33,347 nucleotides of DNA from an uncultured Faecalibacterium sp. (GTDB lineage Bacteria > Bacillota > Clostridia > Oscillospirales > Ruminococcaceae): contig CAKSZS010000027.1 of NCBI GenBank assembly GCA_934525845.1, positions 1-33,347 on the forward strand, read 5' to 3'. A program made the position numbers and the translations under genes. This document shows positions 1 to 7,770 of the stretch, piece after piece. Under the pieces are notes generated by a model that worked only from the letters and a program-made list of their open reading frames with translations, searched no databases and was not told the DNA's origin. Position 1 is the first letter of the stretch. Each line of letters starts with the position of its first letter.

Positions 1-117
1 GAGAACCGTCCTGCTCTGAAGAAGGCTGGCTTCCTGACCCGCGATCCTCGTATGAAGGAACGTAAGAAGTACGGTCTGAAGGCTGCACGTCGTGCTCCTC
101 AGTTCAGCAAGCGCTGA
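1..117 (+). CDS. rpsI: 30S ribosomal protein S9, C-terminal part
   Basis: The reading frame open from base 1 encodes 38 residues ending in the diagnostic S9 tail (LTRDPRMKERKKYGLKAARR followed by APQFSKR and a stop). S9 is a small-subunit protein whose basic C-terminal tail reaches the decoding region near P-site tRNA. The gene is cut by the left window edge, so the start and the usual upstream partner rplM cannot be seen. A perfect-stem terminator follows 22 bases after the stop, so this is the end of its transcription unit. Codon use (CGT, GCT) is that of a highly expressed gene and differs from the GCC/CGC-rich genes beyond. Confidence 0.97.
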   Translation, partial: ENRPALKKAGFLTRDPRMKERKKYGLKAARRAPQFSKR

Positions 118-139
118 TTTACCCCGTATTGCATTTTTG

Positions 140-175
140 GGCAGTTCTGCTTTGGCAGAACTGCCTTTTTGTTTT
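140..175 (+). terminator. Rho-independent terminator after rpsI
   Basis: A perfect 11-bp stem (GGCAGTTCTGC, 140-150, with its complement at 155-165), a TTTG loop and the T-rich tail TTTTTGTTTT (166-175). It sits 22 bases after the rpsI stop and closes the ribosomal protein unit. Confidence 0.95.
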
Positions 176-262
176 AGGCGCAAAGCAAATCACCTGCCGT
201 TCCGTGCCGGAAATTTCAACAATCCCCGCAAACTGCTTAATGCGGATTTTCCACAGGCGGGC

Positions 263-268
263 TATACT
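263..268 (+). promoter_or_regulatory. Possible -10 box for the patatin-like gene
   Basis: TATACT lies 32 bases upstream of the ATG at 301, in the gap between the rpsI terminator and the gene. No convincing -35 hexamer is found at 16-18 bases spacing, so this is only a tentative promoter; the gene needs one because a strong terminator lies upstream. Confidence 0.3.
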
Positions 269-300
269 GGTGTGGAAAACGAAACAGGGAGGACAGCGCA

Positions 301-1152
301 ATGAAATTTGGTATCATCGATGTGGGCGGCGGCCTGCGGGGGATCTACGGAGCCGGCGTGCTGGATCGCTGCATGGAGGAGGGTGTCCGGTTCGATTGCT
401 GCATCGGCGTGTCGGCGGGCGCGGCCAATATGTCGTCCTATGTGGCCGGGCAGCATGGCCGGAACAAGCCGTTCTATCAGGATTACTCTTTCCGCAAGGA
501 GTATATGAGCGTGGGCAATCTGGTGCGCAGGCGCTCGTACCTGGATCTGGAATATGTGTACGGTGCGTTGAGCAACGCCGGGGGCGAGAACCCGCTGGAC
601 TATCCGGCCATGGTGGAAAATCCGGCAGAGCTGGTGATCGTGGCCGCGGAAGCCCGCACCGGGAACCCGGTGTATTTCACCAAAGAGGATCTGCGGCAGG
701 ACGATTACCGTCCGCTGATGGCGTCCTGCTGCATTCCGGTGATCGACCGCCCGTATGTCATCGAGGGTGTGCCCTATTATGACGGCGGTCTGGCGGATCC
801 GGTGCCGCTGGAAAAGGCATTGGCCATGGGCTGTGACCGCGTGGCGGTGATCCTGACCAAGCCCATCGCGCCGGAACAGACCGGAAGCCGGGACAAGAAG
901 CTGGCGAAGCTTCTGCGGCACCGGTATCCGGCGGCGGCACGGGGCCTTGCCCTGCGGGCGGAGCGCTACAACAAGACGGTGCGGCAGGCGCTCAAGCTGG
1001 AACAGGCAGGCCGGTGCTGTGTCCTTGCGCCCGACAACACCGAGGGCATGGCGACCCTGACCAAGGATAGGGAGAGCCTGGAAAAGATGTACCGCAAGGG
1101 CTGGCAGGATGCCGGAACGCTGATCCGGTGGTACAGCGCCCAGACCGAATAA
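301..1152 (+). CDS. Patatin-like phospholipase family protein
   Basis: This 283-residue protein belongs to the bacterial patatin-like acyl hydrolases (YjjU/RssA-like group), which use a Ser-Asp dyad to hydrolyse acyl esters of membrane or other lipids. The family signatures are visible: a glycine-rich oxyanion loop (GGGLRGIYG, residues 9-17), the nucleophile elbow GVSAG (36-40, Ser38) and the DGG motif with the catalytic Asp161. There is no signal peptide or membrane helix, so it is probably cytoplasmic. The start is set by AGGGAGGA at 286-293, seven bases before the ATG. It stands alone between the rpsI terminator and a convergent gene. The natural substrate cannot be deduced. Confidence 0.9.
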   Translation: MKFGIIDVGGGLRGIYGAGVLDRCMEEGVRFDCCIGVSAGAANMSSYVAGQHGRNKPFYQDYSFRKEYMSVGNLVRRRSYLDLEYVYGALSNAGGENPLDYPAMVENPAELVIVAAEARTGNPVYFTKEDLRQDDYRPLMASCCIPVIDRPYVIEGVPYYDGGLADPVPLEKALAMGCDRVAVILTKPIAPEQTGSRDKKLAKLLRHRYPAAARGLALRAERYNKTVRQALKLEQAGRCCVLAPDNTEGMATLTKDRESLEKMYRKGWQDAGTLIRWYSAQTE

Positions 1153-1174
1153 CGGAAGAAGAATCACAAAACAG

Positions 1175-1209
1175 AACGCCGCCCCGGCTGATGAAGCCGG
1201 GGCGGCGTT
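1175..1209 (-). terminator. Hairpin between convergent genes (likely shared terminator)
   Basis: A perfect 15-bp stem (1175-1189 with 1195-1209) around a GATGA loop. Read on the minus strand it is followed by CTGTTTTGTG, a moderate T-rich stretch, so it fits best as the terminator of the minus-strand surface-protein gene. On the plus strand the tail is poor, but the stem may also end the patatin-like transcript. Confidence 0.75.
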
Positions 1210-1293
1210 CCTGCGATAGGAAGCTGTTATGCGCGGGCGGTGCGGACGCCGCGCGGGTCAGTTATTCCGGAAAACTCTGCGGAGACGGGGACA

Positions 1294-4200
1294 TCAGTGC
1301 TTTGCCTTGTGGAACAGGCTGGTGAACGCACCGGCGGCCATCAGAGCCATGCCGCTGAGTGCCATGCCGATCGCGGCCGTCCAGTTCACACCGGTCTTGG
1401 GCAGTGCGGAGATGACATCCGGGGCGGCATCCTGCACCGGCGGCAGTTCCGGAGTGGCCGGGGTGATGACCACATCGGTGGTGGGTTCTGCGTCCGGGGT
1501 GGCGTCCTGCACGGGCGGCAGTTCCGGCGTCTCGGGGGTGACCACCGGGGTCTCATCGTCCGGCGCAGGAAGATCGGGATCCTCCGGGGTAACGATGACG
1601 GTGGTCTCGCCGGGGATCAGCACATGAGCCGTGTCAATGGTGGTGTAGTCGTACTTCACTTCGGCGTGCTTGACGGAAGTCTCAGTCTTGGAGACGGGGG
1701 CCAGCTCGGCGTCCTTTTCGGTCTTGTAGGAGTACCGGAAGGAACCGCCTTCCTCCTTGCCGGAACCCTTGCCGTGGAAGATCTTATGGATCAGATCCTT
1801 GAACGTGGTGTAGGAATCATGGACTTCGCCCTTGACCTTGGTGGTCTCATCCTCGGAGTCCTTCCAGCCGAAGTCCTGTGCATAATCCACAGTGTAGCTG
1901 CCGTAACGGTCGGTGTCGGTGCTGGTGTGAGTCGTTGTATGGTCGAGGACAGTCAAAACGTTATCGGTGCCAGTACCCGTGTTCTTGATGGTGGTCATGT
2001 TAAGGGAATACTCAACGCCATAACTGCCCTGAACTTTGCCATCGACCAACCTCAGACCCTGAATGCGCAGGTCGTAGTCACCGGCGTTGGGGTTGCCGTT
2101 ATAGGGAATGGAGTTGCCGTTAACTTTCTGACCCGGTCTCCAGCCATTACGGTTCTGATTAGCGCTGGTGTTGGCGGAAGCGGTCATATAGCCGGTGGCG
2201 GTAACGTCGGTGACATCCTGGTAAACATAATAGACTGTGGTACCATCTTTCAGCTGAATCGGTACAGACAGAGCGTTCTTTTTGCCCTGCTTGTCCTTCA
2301 GATCGTCAACAGCCTGTTTGGCTTCCTCTGGGGTAGAAAACTCACCAGTCTTGTTGTAAGCAACCTTGCCAACGATGGTGTAGAAACGTTTGCCGCTGAA
2401 GGCGTTGGTGTTGTCCTCGTCTTGACAGGTATAAGTCAGTTTGGTTTTGGAGTCGTAATCGTTATTGCTGCGATTCCAGATTTGACCCGTAGTCTCTGTT
2501 ATCGTTGTGGACAGCTTGGCATCCAGTGCACCGGTGGTCTTGTGCAGCTCGCCTTTGTTGTTATAAATTGTACCGTCGTGCTTCTTGTCCGGATACTTAT
2601 CCATGTCCACATAACCGGCAATCTGTTCCTTATGGCCATAGGTGAAGCTGAGTTCATAGTCTTTGCCCAGAGAACCATTCAGAAGCAGGCCGCCAATGAC
2701 AGTGCCGTCTTCGGTTTCGATATCAACATCGGCATCCAGACCGAGATGATCAAAGTTGGTCGTAGGCTGTGCGGGAATCTCACCGATGATTTTGCCATCA
2801 TTATCTTTTTTAGCGACCCACTGACCATTTTTCCACTCGCCGGCATTGTTTTCGTAGCCCTCTTCCGGCCAGTAGGAGTCGCAGCCGCCGGTGTATTTGT
2901 TGCTTGCGCCGTCTGCATAGCCCTGCTGCAGATCCAGCAGCTCCCAACGCTCTTCCGGGCTCAGTTCATCATAATGGATATAGTTGGTGGCAATGGTTTT
3001 GACGATTTTCGTGACAGTTTCCTTGACAGTGGCGGCGTCTTTTACCAGATTGCCGAGCTCATCTTTCATGATGAGCTTCCCGTCTTTGCGCGTGATAGTG
3101 TACTTTTTGCTGCCGGACAGGATGAGCTGATCGCCCTCCTTCAGAGATTCTGCCTTTTTCATGACATCAGAAACAAGATCGTCAATAACGGGCGCGTTGG
3201 CATGGCTCACGACCGTTTCCGTCATGGTCAAAAGTTTGCTGGTCTTAGAGTAGTGGACCTCAACGGTAGAACCGTCATCTGCAGTCCAGCTGGCAGTACC
3301 ATTTTCGCCGAACGTAATCTTGTCGATGTCTACTTTATACTGCTTAGACAGCAGGTTTTTAATGGCGTTGTCATCGTCCAGATCGGTATCGGTAACGGTG
3401 ATGGTGGTAGTCTTGTTGCCTTCCGTTTTGGTATAAGTCTTGCCGTTATCCGCTTTTGAGAAGCCGGTCTGGGGGGGGTTGCCATCGATGGTGATGGTAT
3501 AGGTGCCATCTTCCGCTTTGACGATGGAATCTTTCTCCGAAATATCAAAATCCTTTTCGCCGGGGGTCGTGGTGGTTTTGGTCCACTTGACAGAGGTCAG
3601 GTTCGACTGGATGTCCTTTTCATTGAATTCCCAACCTTCTTCAGCGGCTTTTTTGCGCAGGGCATCCAACAACTCCTCGGTCAGTGCAACGTGATCGGTG
3701 TATTCAAAGGTATAAACATCGCTCCCGATGGTGATTTGGGTGATGCGGTTGTTACCATCACGGTCAATTTTAGCGTCCTTAAACTCTTCCGGCAGAGTCG
3801 TATGGTCCTCATTCAAAATGGAAGTAATCGTGGAGTCGATCGTTTCGGTGCTCGTCCAAGTCTTGGAACCGCCGATAACGTAAGCCGTACCAGTCACGTT
3901 GTGGTCAGTGCGGTCCGTATCGCCTGTAGGAGTGCCCGGAACATCGGTCACGTCGGCACCGGAATACTTCAGCTCAAAGGACTTGTGATTTTCGCCGATG
4001 TTGTCCGCCTTGAAAACGCCGCCCTTGACAGTGTCGAGTTCTTTTGCGGTGGCCGCGCTGATCTTGGCTTTCAGTGCGTCGGCTTCTTCTTTCGTGATGG
4101 TGTCGTTCTCCAACAGTTCATCCACAGCCTTGGTCAGTGCATCCTTGACGGAGTCGAGTGCGACATCGTTCTTGATCTGGTCGGGGTTCTTGCCGTCTTC

Positions 4201-5697
4201 GACCTTGTCCTTGGTGCCCTTGACGTCCTCTTCCACATTCACGGTGATGGACAGAGTCTTGCGGAAAGCATTTTTCTGCTCCGGCGTCAGTTCCACACGC
4301 TCACCATTGCCGATGTAGTAGATCTTGCCGTCTTTGCCCAAATCGTACTTGCTCTTGTCCAGGTTGGCTTTTTCATAAATTTCTGCATCGCTCAGGAGTT
4401 TAGCGGCACCTTCGTCCACCGTGATGGTGTAGGTCTTGCCGTCTTTGGTGGTGGTATAGGTGGTCTTTTTGCCCTCGGTCTTGGTGTTCTGGTCCTTTTT
4501 GGCCTGTTCGATCAGGGAGTCCAGTTCATCCTTTTTGATGGTAAAGGAATCTTTGTTATCCTTCTCGTTGGTCACGGTGACGTCCGGATATTCGATCTTG
4601 CTCTCGACCTTGCCGCTCTCGGTGTGCCCGACCTTCTCCCGCTGCAGCTTCAGAACCGTGGTGGTCGTGGTGGTGACCAGACCATCGCCGTTCACCTTGA
4701 TAAAGGTAATGACGGTGTGCTCGTTGCCGTCTTCGTCAACGTAGCTGTCTTCGCGGGTCAGGGTATAGGTGCCCTCTTCCTCGCCCGGCTGATAGTTGGC
4801 GTCCACCAGTTTGGCGATGTCTTCCGGGGTCATCTTGTCGGTCGTGCTCTCGGTCTTTTCCAGGGTCAGGGTCTGCTTGTCACCATCGTTCTGGACGCCC
4901 TTGACCACATACTGGGTATCGCCGATCTTCTTCTCATCATCGGCCTCTACGTCCCAGGGGATCTCCGCGCCGTCCAGTTCGTCCTTGACGTTGATGTCAT
5001 CGGGAGCGGTCTCGGTGACGTCGGGCTTCTTCTCGTTGTCAGCGGTGGCGCTGCCGGTTCCTTCGGTGATGGTGGTATCGGTGCCCGGGGTCAGGGTAGG
5101 CGTGGTGATGGTGGGGTTTCCGTCCTCGTCCGTGCCGGAAACGCTGGGGCCGGAGGGGGTAGAAGGTGCGCCGGGATCCGGGGTGACCGTGTTCGAAGAG
5201 CTTTCATCGGTCTCGTTGCGCTCAGCGCTGCCGATCACCTCGCCTGCTTCTTCGGAGCCATCGGTTTCACCGGTCTTGCCGGTCTCGTCTGTACTGCCGG
5301 AAGGATCGGTTTCGCCGGTCTTGTCGGTCTTGTCCGGTTCACCGGGCTGATCGGGATCTTCCTTGCGGATCACGTCACCCGGGGTCGTGACGGTACCGGT
5401 CTCTTCGTCCTTCGTGGCCTTATCGGGGTGGTACTTGATGTCCACGTCATCGCCGAACGCTTCCTTGACGTCCATGTCCTCGGAAGGCTCCGGATCCGGA
5501 TTCAGGGTTTCATTTTTGATCTCTTCCACGGTTTCTTCCGAAGAGGAAGAAGCCTCGGAGGGCTCATTCTGTTCCGGGGCGGGGCCACCGACAACAGGGC
5601 CGAGGTCCTCCACGGCATGGGCCGCCAGAGGCTGTGCTGCAACACAGGCCGTCAGAGCAACAGACATGGCCGCAAATTTCAATTTTTTGTTTGTCAT
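1294..5697 (-). CDS. Large LPXTG-anchored surface protein
   Basis: A 1467-residue secreted protein, displayed on the wall by a sortase. It starts with a signal peptide (about 1-29: a KKLK basic start, a hydrophobic core, and an Ala-His-Ala type cleavage site). An acidic Ser/Thr/Pro/Glu-rich stretch follows to about residue 235. Then come roughly 1100 residues of Thr-rich beta-type modules with recurring TYTIT-xDG strands. A Pro-rich wall-spanning segment with two TPELPPVQDA copies precedes LPKTG (1432-1436), a hydrophobic helix and a short basic tail (HKAKH). I chose the ATG at 5697 because AAAGGAG lies nine bases upstream; an in-frame ATG at 5721 would overlap that site and spoil the signal peptide. 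No sortase gene is in the window. I recognise no named catalytic or adhesin domain; adhesion or a structural role is inference. Confidence 0.9.
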   Translation of the reverse strand: MTNKKLKFAAMSVALTACVAAQPLAAHAVEDLGPVVGGPAPEQNEPSEASSSSEETVEEIKNETLNPDPEPSEDMDVKEAFGDDVDIKYHPDKATKDEETGTVTTPGDVIRKEDPDQPGEPDKTDKTGETDPSGSTDETGKTGETDGSEEAGEVIGSAERNETDESSSNTVTPDPGAPSTPSGPSVSGTDEDGNPTITTPTLTPGTDTTITEGTGSATADNEKKPDVTETAPDDINVKDELDGAEIPWDVEADDEKKIGDTQYVVKGVQNDGDKQTLTLEKTESTTDKMTPEDIAKLVDANYQPGEEEGTYTLTREDSYVDEDGNEHTVITFIKVNGDGLVTTTTTTVLKLQREKVGHTESGKVESKIEYPDVTVTNEKDNKDSFTIKKDELDSLIEQAKKDQNTKTEGKKTTYTTTKDGKTYTITVDEGAAKLLSDAEIYEKANLDKSKYDLGKDGKIYYIGNGERVELTPEQKNAFRKTLSITVNVEEDVKGTKDKVEDGKNPDQIKNDVALDSVKDALTKAVDELLENDTITKEEADALKAKISAATAKELDTVKGGVFKADNIGENHKSFELKYSGADVTDVPGTPTGDTDRTDHNVTGTAYVIGGSKTWTSTETIDSTITSILNEDHTTLPEEFKDAKIDRDGNNRITQITIGSDVYTFEYTDHVALTEELLDALRKKAAEEGWEFNEKDIQSNLTSVKWTKTTTTPGEKDFDISEKDSIVKAEDGTYTITIDGNPPQTGFSKADNGKTYTKTEGNKTTTITVTDTDLDDDNAIKNLLSKQYKVDIDKITFGENGTASWTADDGSTVEVHYSKTSKLLTMTETVVSHANAPVIDDLVSDVMKKAESLKEGDQLILSGSKKYTITRKDGKLIMKDELGNLVKDAATVKETVTKIVKTIATNYIHYDELSPEERWELLDLQQGYADGASNKYTGGCDSYWPEEGYENNAGEWKNGQWVAKKDNDGKIIGEIPAQPTTNFDHLGLDADVDIETEDGTVIGGLLLNGSLGKDYELSFTYGHKEQIAGYVDMDKYPDKKHDGTIYNNKGELHKTTGALDAKLSTTITETTGQIWNRSNNDYDSKTKLTYTCQDEDNTNAFSGKRFYTIVGKVAYNKTGEFSTPEEAKQAVDDLKDKQGKKNALSVPIQLKDGTTVYYVYQDVTDVTATGYMTASANTSANQNRNGWRPGQKVNGNSIPYNGNPNAGDYDLRIQGLRLVDGKVQGSYGVEYSLNMTTIKNTGTGTDNVLTVLDHTTTHTSTDTDRYGSYTVDYAQDFGWKDSEDETTKVKGEVHDSYTTFKDLIHKIFHGKGSGKEEGGSFRYSYKTEKDAELAPVSKTETSVKHAEVKYDYTTIDTAHVLIPGETTVIVTPEDPDLPAPDDETPVVTPETPELPPVQDATPDAEPTTDVVITPATPELPPVQDAAPDVISALPKTGVNWTAAIGMALSGMALMAAGAFTSLFHKAKH

Positions 5698-5747
5698 GAT
5701 TCCAGTCTCCTTTCGCATCACACAACCGAAAAGTCCGATAGAATGGA

Positions 5748-5769
5748 CTGTCGTGACAGAAGATTCTGT
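5748..5769 (-). promoter_or_regulatory. Overlapping palindromes at the transcription start, possible operator
   Basis: Two small dyads abut just downstream of the -10 box: CTGTCGTGACAG (5748-5759) and ACAGAAGATTCTGT (5756-5769). They share the ACAG block, giving CTGT-ACAG-CTGT at regular intervals over the +1 region. That is a common place for a repressor site. They could also simply be leader-RNA hairpins; no regulator is identified. Confidence 0.35.
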
Positions 5770-5776
5770 TGCTTAT

Positions 5777-5806
5777 TTTATACCATTATCTGGCATTGGA
5801 TGTCAA
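5777..5806 (-). promoter_or_regulatory. SigA-type promoter of the surface protein gene
   Basis: On the minus strand a perfect -35 TTGACA (5801-5806) and a -10 TATAAA (5777-5782) are separated by 18 bases. The predicted start of transcription, near 5770, gives a leader of about 70 bases before the ATG at 5697. This is one of the best promoter matches in the window. Confidence 0.85.
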
Positions 5807-5984
5807 GAAAAAATAAGGAAGAACGTGCAATTTCAGCGCATAAACCAAAGGGGGACAGGTGATTTTCAGCACAAATGACAGCAGTGTGTTGCACTATTGA
5901 AAGACTTTGTTACGGTAGAAAGTAAGCGTGTTGCGCTTGTGATATGGAGCGGAAAAGCAAGGACCGCCGCAGGCACACACAGAA

Positions 5985-6011
5985 GCCCCCGGAACCATGG
6001 GTCCCGGGGGC
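5985..6011 (-). terminator. Hairpin ending the holin/endolysin operon
   Basis: GCCCCCGG (5985-5992) pairs with its complement ending at 6011, and the inner bases continue the stem with one mismatch. On the minus strand it lies 32 bases after the holin stop and is followed by CTTCTGTGTG, a weak T-tract. It is probably the end of the five-gene phage-derived transcript. Confidence 0.6.
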
Positions 6012-6042
6012 AGACGAACGCCTTATAAATAGGAAAAAAGGA

Positions 6043-6297
6043 TCACTTGCGGTTCCGCAGCTGGGTCAGATAGCTGTCTGCGGCAAGGGCCTCGCGGGTG
6101 AAGGAATTGTTCTTCCACCAGCTCACCAGCGCGGCGGCGACGGTCAGGCCGCTGGTCACCAGCTGATTGAGCGTTTCGCTCTCAATGGGCAGGATGGGCC
6201 TGCCGCAGGCAGTGAGCACCTGGTTGGTCAGGGCCAGCAGCAGGCAGGCGGTGCGGGCGATGGTGGCGGCGGAAATTTTGTTGGTCGTTGTGTTCAT
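6043..6297 (-). CDS. Phage holin, SPP1-type
   Basis: An 84-residue membrane protein matching the small SPP1-family phage holins, which form the inner-membrane lesion that lets an endolysin reach peptidoglycan. Two hydrophobic stretches are visible (about 10-30 and 45-60), followed by the family-typical tail SWWKNNSFTREA and a charged C-terminus (QLRNRK). GAGAGGAA, seven bases upstream, supports the ATG at 6297. The gene starts one base after the XhlA-like stop, so the two are translationally coupled. It is the last gene of the operon and ends before a hairpin. Length and topology are normal, so it appears intact. Confidence 0.88.
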   Translation of the reverse strand: MNTTTNKISAATIARTACLLLALTNQVLTACGRPILPIESETLNQLVTSGLTVAAALVSWWKNNSFTREALAADSYLTQLRNRK

Positions 6298-6298
6298 G

Positions 6299-6532
6299 TC
6301 AGTTCCTCTCTTTCTCGTTTGCTTCCAGATCGGCGATGCGGTGGTTGGCCACCTTCATCTGTTCTTCCAGAATGGGGACGCGGCGGGCGAAGTTGTTGTG
6401 TTCGCGCACCTCACGGGTCAGTTCTTCCAGCTTGGTATCGGTCACGGCCTGGCTGCGGCTGTTGGCGATCAGCACGCCGATCAGGGTGACGGCTCCGGCG
6501 ATGACTGCGGACAGAATGCTCTCCATGGGCAT
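6299..6532 (-). CDS. XhlA-like holin accessory protein
   Basis: A 77-residue protein with one N-terminal membrane helix (about residues 4-21, SILSAVIAGAVTLIGVLI) followed by a heptad-rich coiled coil (KLEELTREVREHNN through VANHRIADLEANEKERN). This resembles the haemolysin XhlA / phage lysis accessory group found beside holins in Gram-positive phages. The ATG at 6532 overlaps the endolysin stop as TGATG, which is coupling; a GTG one codon earlier and an ATG at 6526 are alternatives. Its job is probably to assist holin assembly or lysis timing, which is inferred from position. Confidence 0.75.
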   Translation of the reverse strand: MPMESILSAVIAGAVTLIGVLIANSRSQAVTDTKLEELTREVREHNNFARRVPILEEQMKVANHRIADLEANEKERN

Positions 6533-6945
6533 CACCCCACCCAGCGGCTTTTGGTCTTGCGCACATCCACATGGACCCAGCCTGCGGGACGCCCCTTTTT
6601 GACCGGGTAGCGCCCGATGCCGCCGGTGTCCGGCAGGAGCGTTTCGGCGCAGACGGCCAGCGTTTCCACCGGGATGCCCTGCGCCCGGATGTCCGCCGCG
6701 CGGCCATAACAGTGCTGGCTGTAAACCGCACCGCCTACGGCACGGTTGTGGGCGGCGGTGCGGTAGCCGCTGGTGACGGATACCGGCACCTGCAGCCGGT
6801 CCCGGATGGCCTGCAGGATGCGGATCAGGTCGCTGTCCACAAAAACAGGATCGCTGCCGTCTTTGCAGGCAAATTCGTTCACGGTGAAATTGGCGGACAA
6901 TTTTGCCGCACCGTCCTTGGTGCGGGAGTACACTTCCAAAGCCAT
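6532..6945 (-). CDS. Phage endolysin, peptidase M15 (D-Ala-D-Ala type)
   Basis: This 137-residue protein belongs to the zinc peptidase M15A group (D-Ala-D-Ala carboxypeptidase or L-Ala-D-Glu endopeptidase type), common as single-domain phage endolysins that cut peptidoglycan stem peptides. The metal-binding residues are all present: SQHCYGRAADI with His78 and Asp85, and WVHVDV with His125. SGYRT (59-63) is also typical. There is no signal peptide and no separate wall-binding domain, so export should depend on the downstream holin. GGAGGG lies inside the end of the upstream gene, and only two bases separate the genes. The enzyme looks catalytically complete. Confidence 0.9.
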   Translation of the reverse strand: MALEVYSRTKDGAAKLSANFTVNEFACKDGSDPVFVDSDLIRILQAIRDRLQVPVSVTSGYRTAAHNRAVGGAVYSQHCYGRAADIRAQGIPVETLAVCAETLLPDTGGIGRYPVKKGRPAGWVHVDVRKTKSRWVG

Positions 6946-6947
6946 GG

Positions 6948-7757
6948 TTACCCTCCGATCACATTGCTGCTGTCATCCACCGTGGCGCTCCTGGGCAGGA
7001 TGAGGCAGGGGCGCACGCCGTAGCTGCTGGTGCTGAGGCAGAAGCTGCTCCAGTCGCCGGTGCCGTCCACAGGCAGTGCGTGGCGGGTGCCGTTGCACAT
7101 CGGGGAGCGGAGCCACCAGTACTTGGCCGACCCTTTCAGATATGCAACGCGCTTGGCATCGTCATCGTTGTCCGCACAGCCTTTGAAATAGGCCAGCTCT
7201 GCCCCCTCGCCGATCGGCATATACTTCTCAAAATGGAAGCTCACTTCCGTCGCGCTGAGCAGAAAGACCTTGGCGGACAGGCCGTTTGCCCCGGTGGCCG
7301 CTGTCTGGGAAGAGCCGCTGCCGGGACGGTAAGGGATCTTCACCTGCTTCACTGCACTCTGCACCCCGGTCTCCAGCAGCCCCAGGAAGGTGCTGTTCAG
7401 ATAAGTATGCAGGGAACTCTGCCCGTAGGAATTGACGTTGGAGCTGTTCCATGCACGGTTTTCGTAAATGTTCTTCATCAGCAGCCAGGTGCCGTCACAG
7501 CTGCTGTCGTAGATGGACGCATCCGGATTGCCCTGCTGCACCACCAGCCACTGGGTGCGCACGTTGTTCACTTTGAAATATACGCTGCTGCCCACTGCGT
7601 AATTGCTCAGCGGTTTTCCGCGCTGATACCACAGCCGGGCTTTGCCGCTGGCATCGCCCACATAGGCTTTCTGCACGGTGCGCGCCACGCCGTTCACGCC
7701 CACATACAGGCCCTTGATCTTCCGCGCGGTGCCGCCCACGCCGATGTAGCCATTCAT
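6948..7757 (-). CDS. Phage tail-associated DUF6273 (C-type-lectin-like) protein
   Basis: A 269-residue protein. The first 45 residues hold three copies of a short YVGV-x-G-x-AR-type motif common in phage tail and baseplate proteins, ending in LWY. The rest matches DUF6273, a formylglycine-enzyme/C-type-lectin-like fold, recognised by AKYWWLRSP, a variable Ser/Gly/Asn-rich loop, and the closing strand GVRPCLILP. This fold often forms receptor-binding tips or carries hypervariable surfaces. A near-perfect ribosome site, AAAGGAGGTG, overlaps the upstream stop. In context it is most likely the adhesin partner of the tail-fibre-like protein. The ligand is unknown. Confidence 0.78.
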   Translation of the reverse strand: MNGYIGVGGTARKIKGLYVGVNGVARTVQKAYVGDASGKARLWYQRGKPLSNYAVGSSVYFKVNNVRTQWLVVQQGNPDASIYDSSCDGTWLLMKNIYENRAWNSSNVNSYGQSSLHTYLNSTFLGLLETGVQSAVKQVKIPYRPGSGSSQTAATGANGLSAKVFLLSATEVSFHFEKYMPIGEGAELAYFKGCADNDDDAKRVAYLKGSAKYWWLRSPMCNGTRHALPVDGTGDWSSFCLSTSSYGVRPCLILPRSATVDDSSNVIGG

Positions 7758-7770
7758 AGAACCACCTCCT

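Larger units (their letters stand above)
5698..6042. other. Intergenic region between surface protein and phage-derived operon
   Basis: This gap holds the minus-strand promoter and palindromes of the surface protein gene on its left side and the hairpin that ends the phage-derived operon on its right side. Between about 5810 and 5980 I see no gene, repeat or clear regulatory site; the sequence there is more AT-rich than the flanks. Confidence 0.6.

Noticed and set aside
1240..5862. Very long open frames on the plus strand (about 740 and 720 codons) opposite the surface protein gene
   Set aside because: They have no ribosome sites, show implausible composition and exist because the Thr/Asp-rich gene on the minus strand leaves few stops in the complementary frame. 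The minus-strand protein has a signal peptide, LPXTG and a promoter.
6948..7757. A diversity-generating retroelement
   Set aside because: The protein fold is suggestive, but no reverse transcriptase gene or template repeat is found here, so I list it only as a possibility to check.
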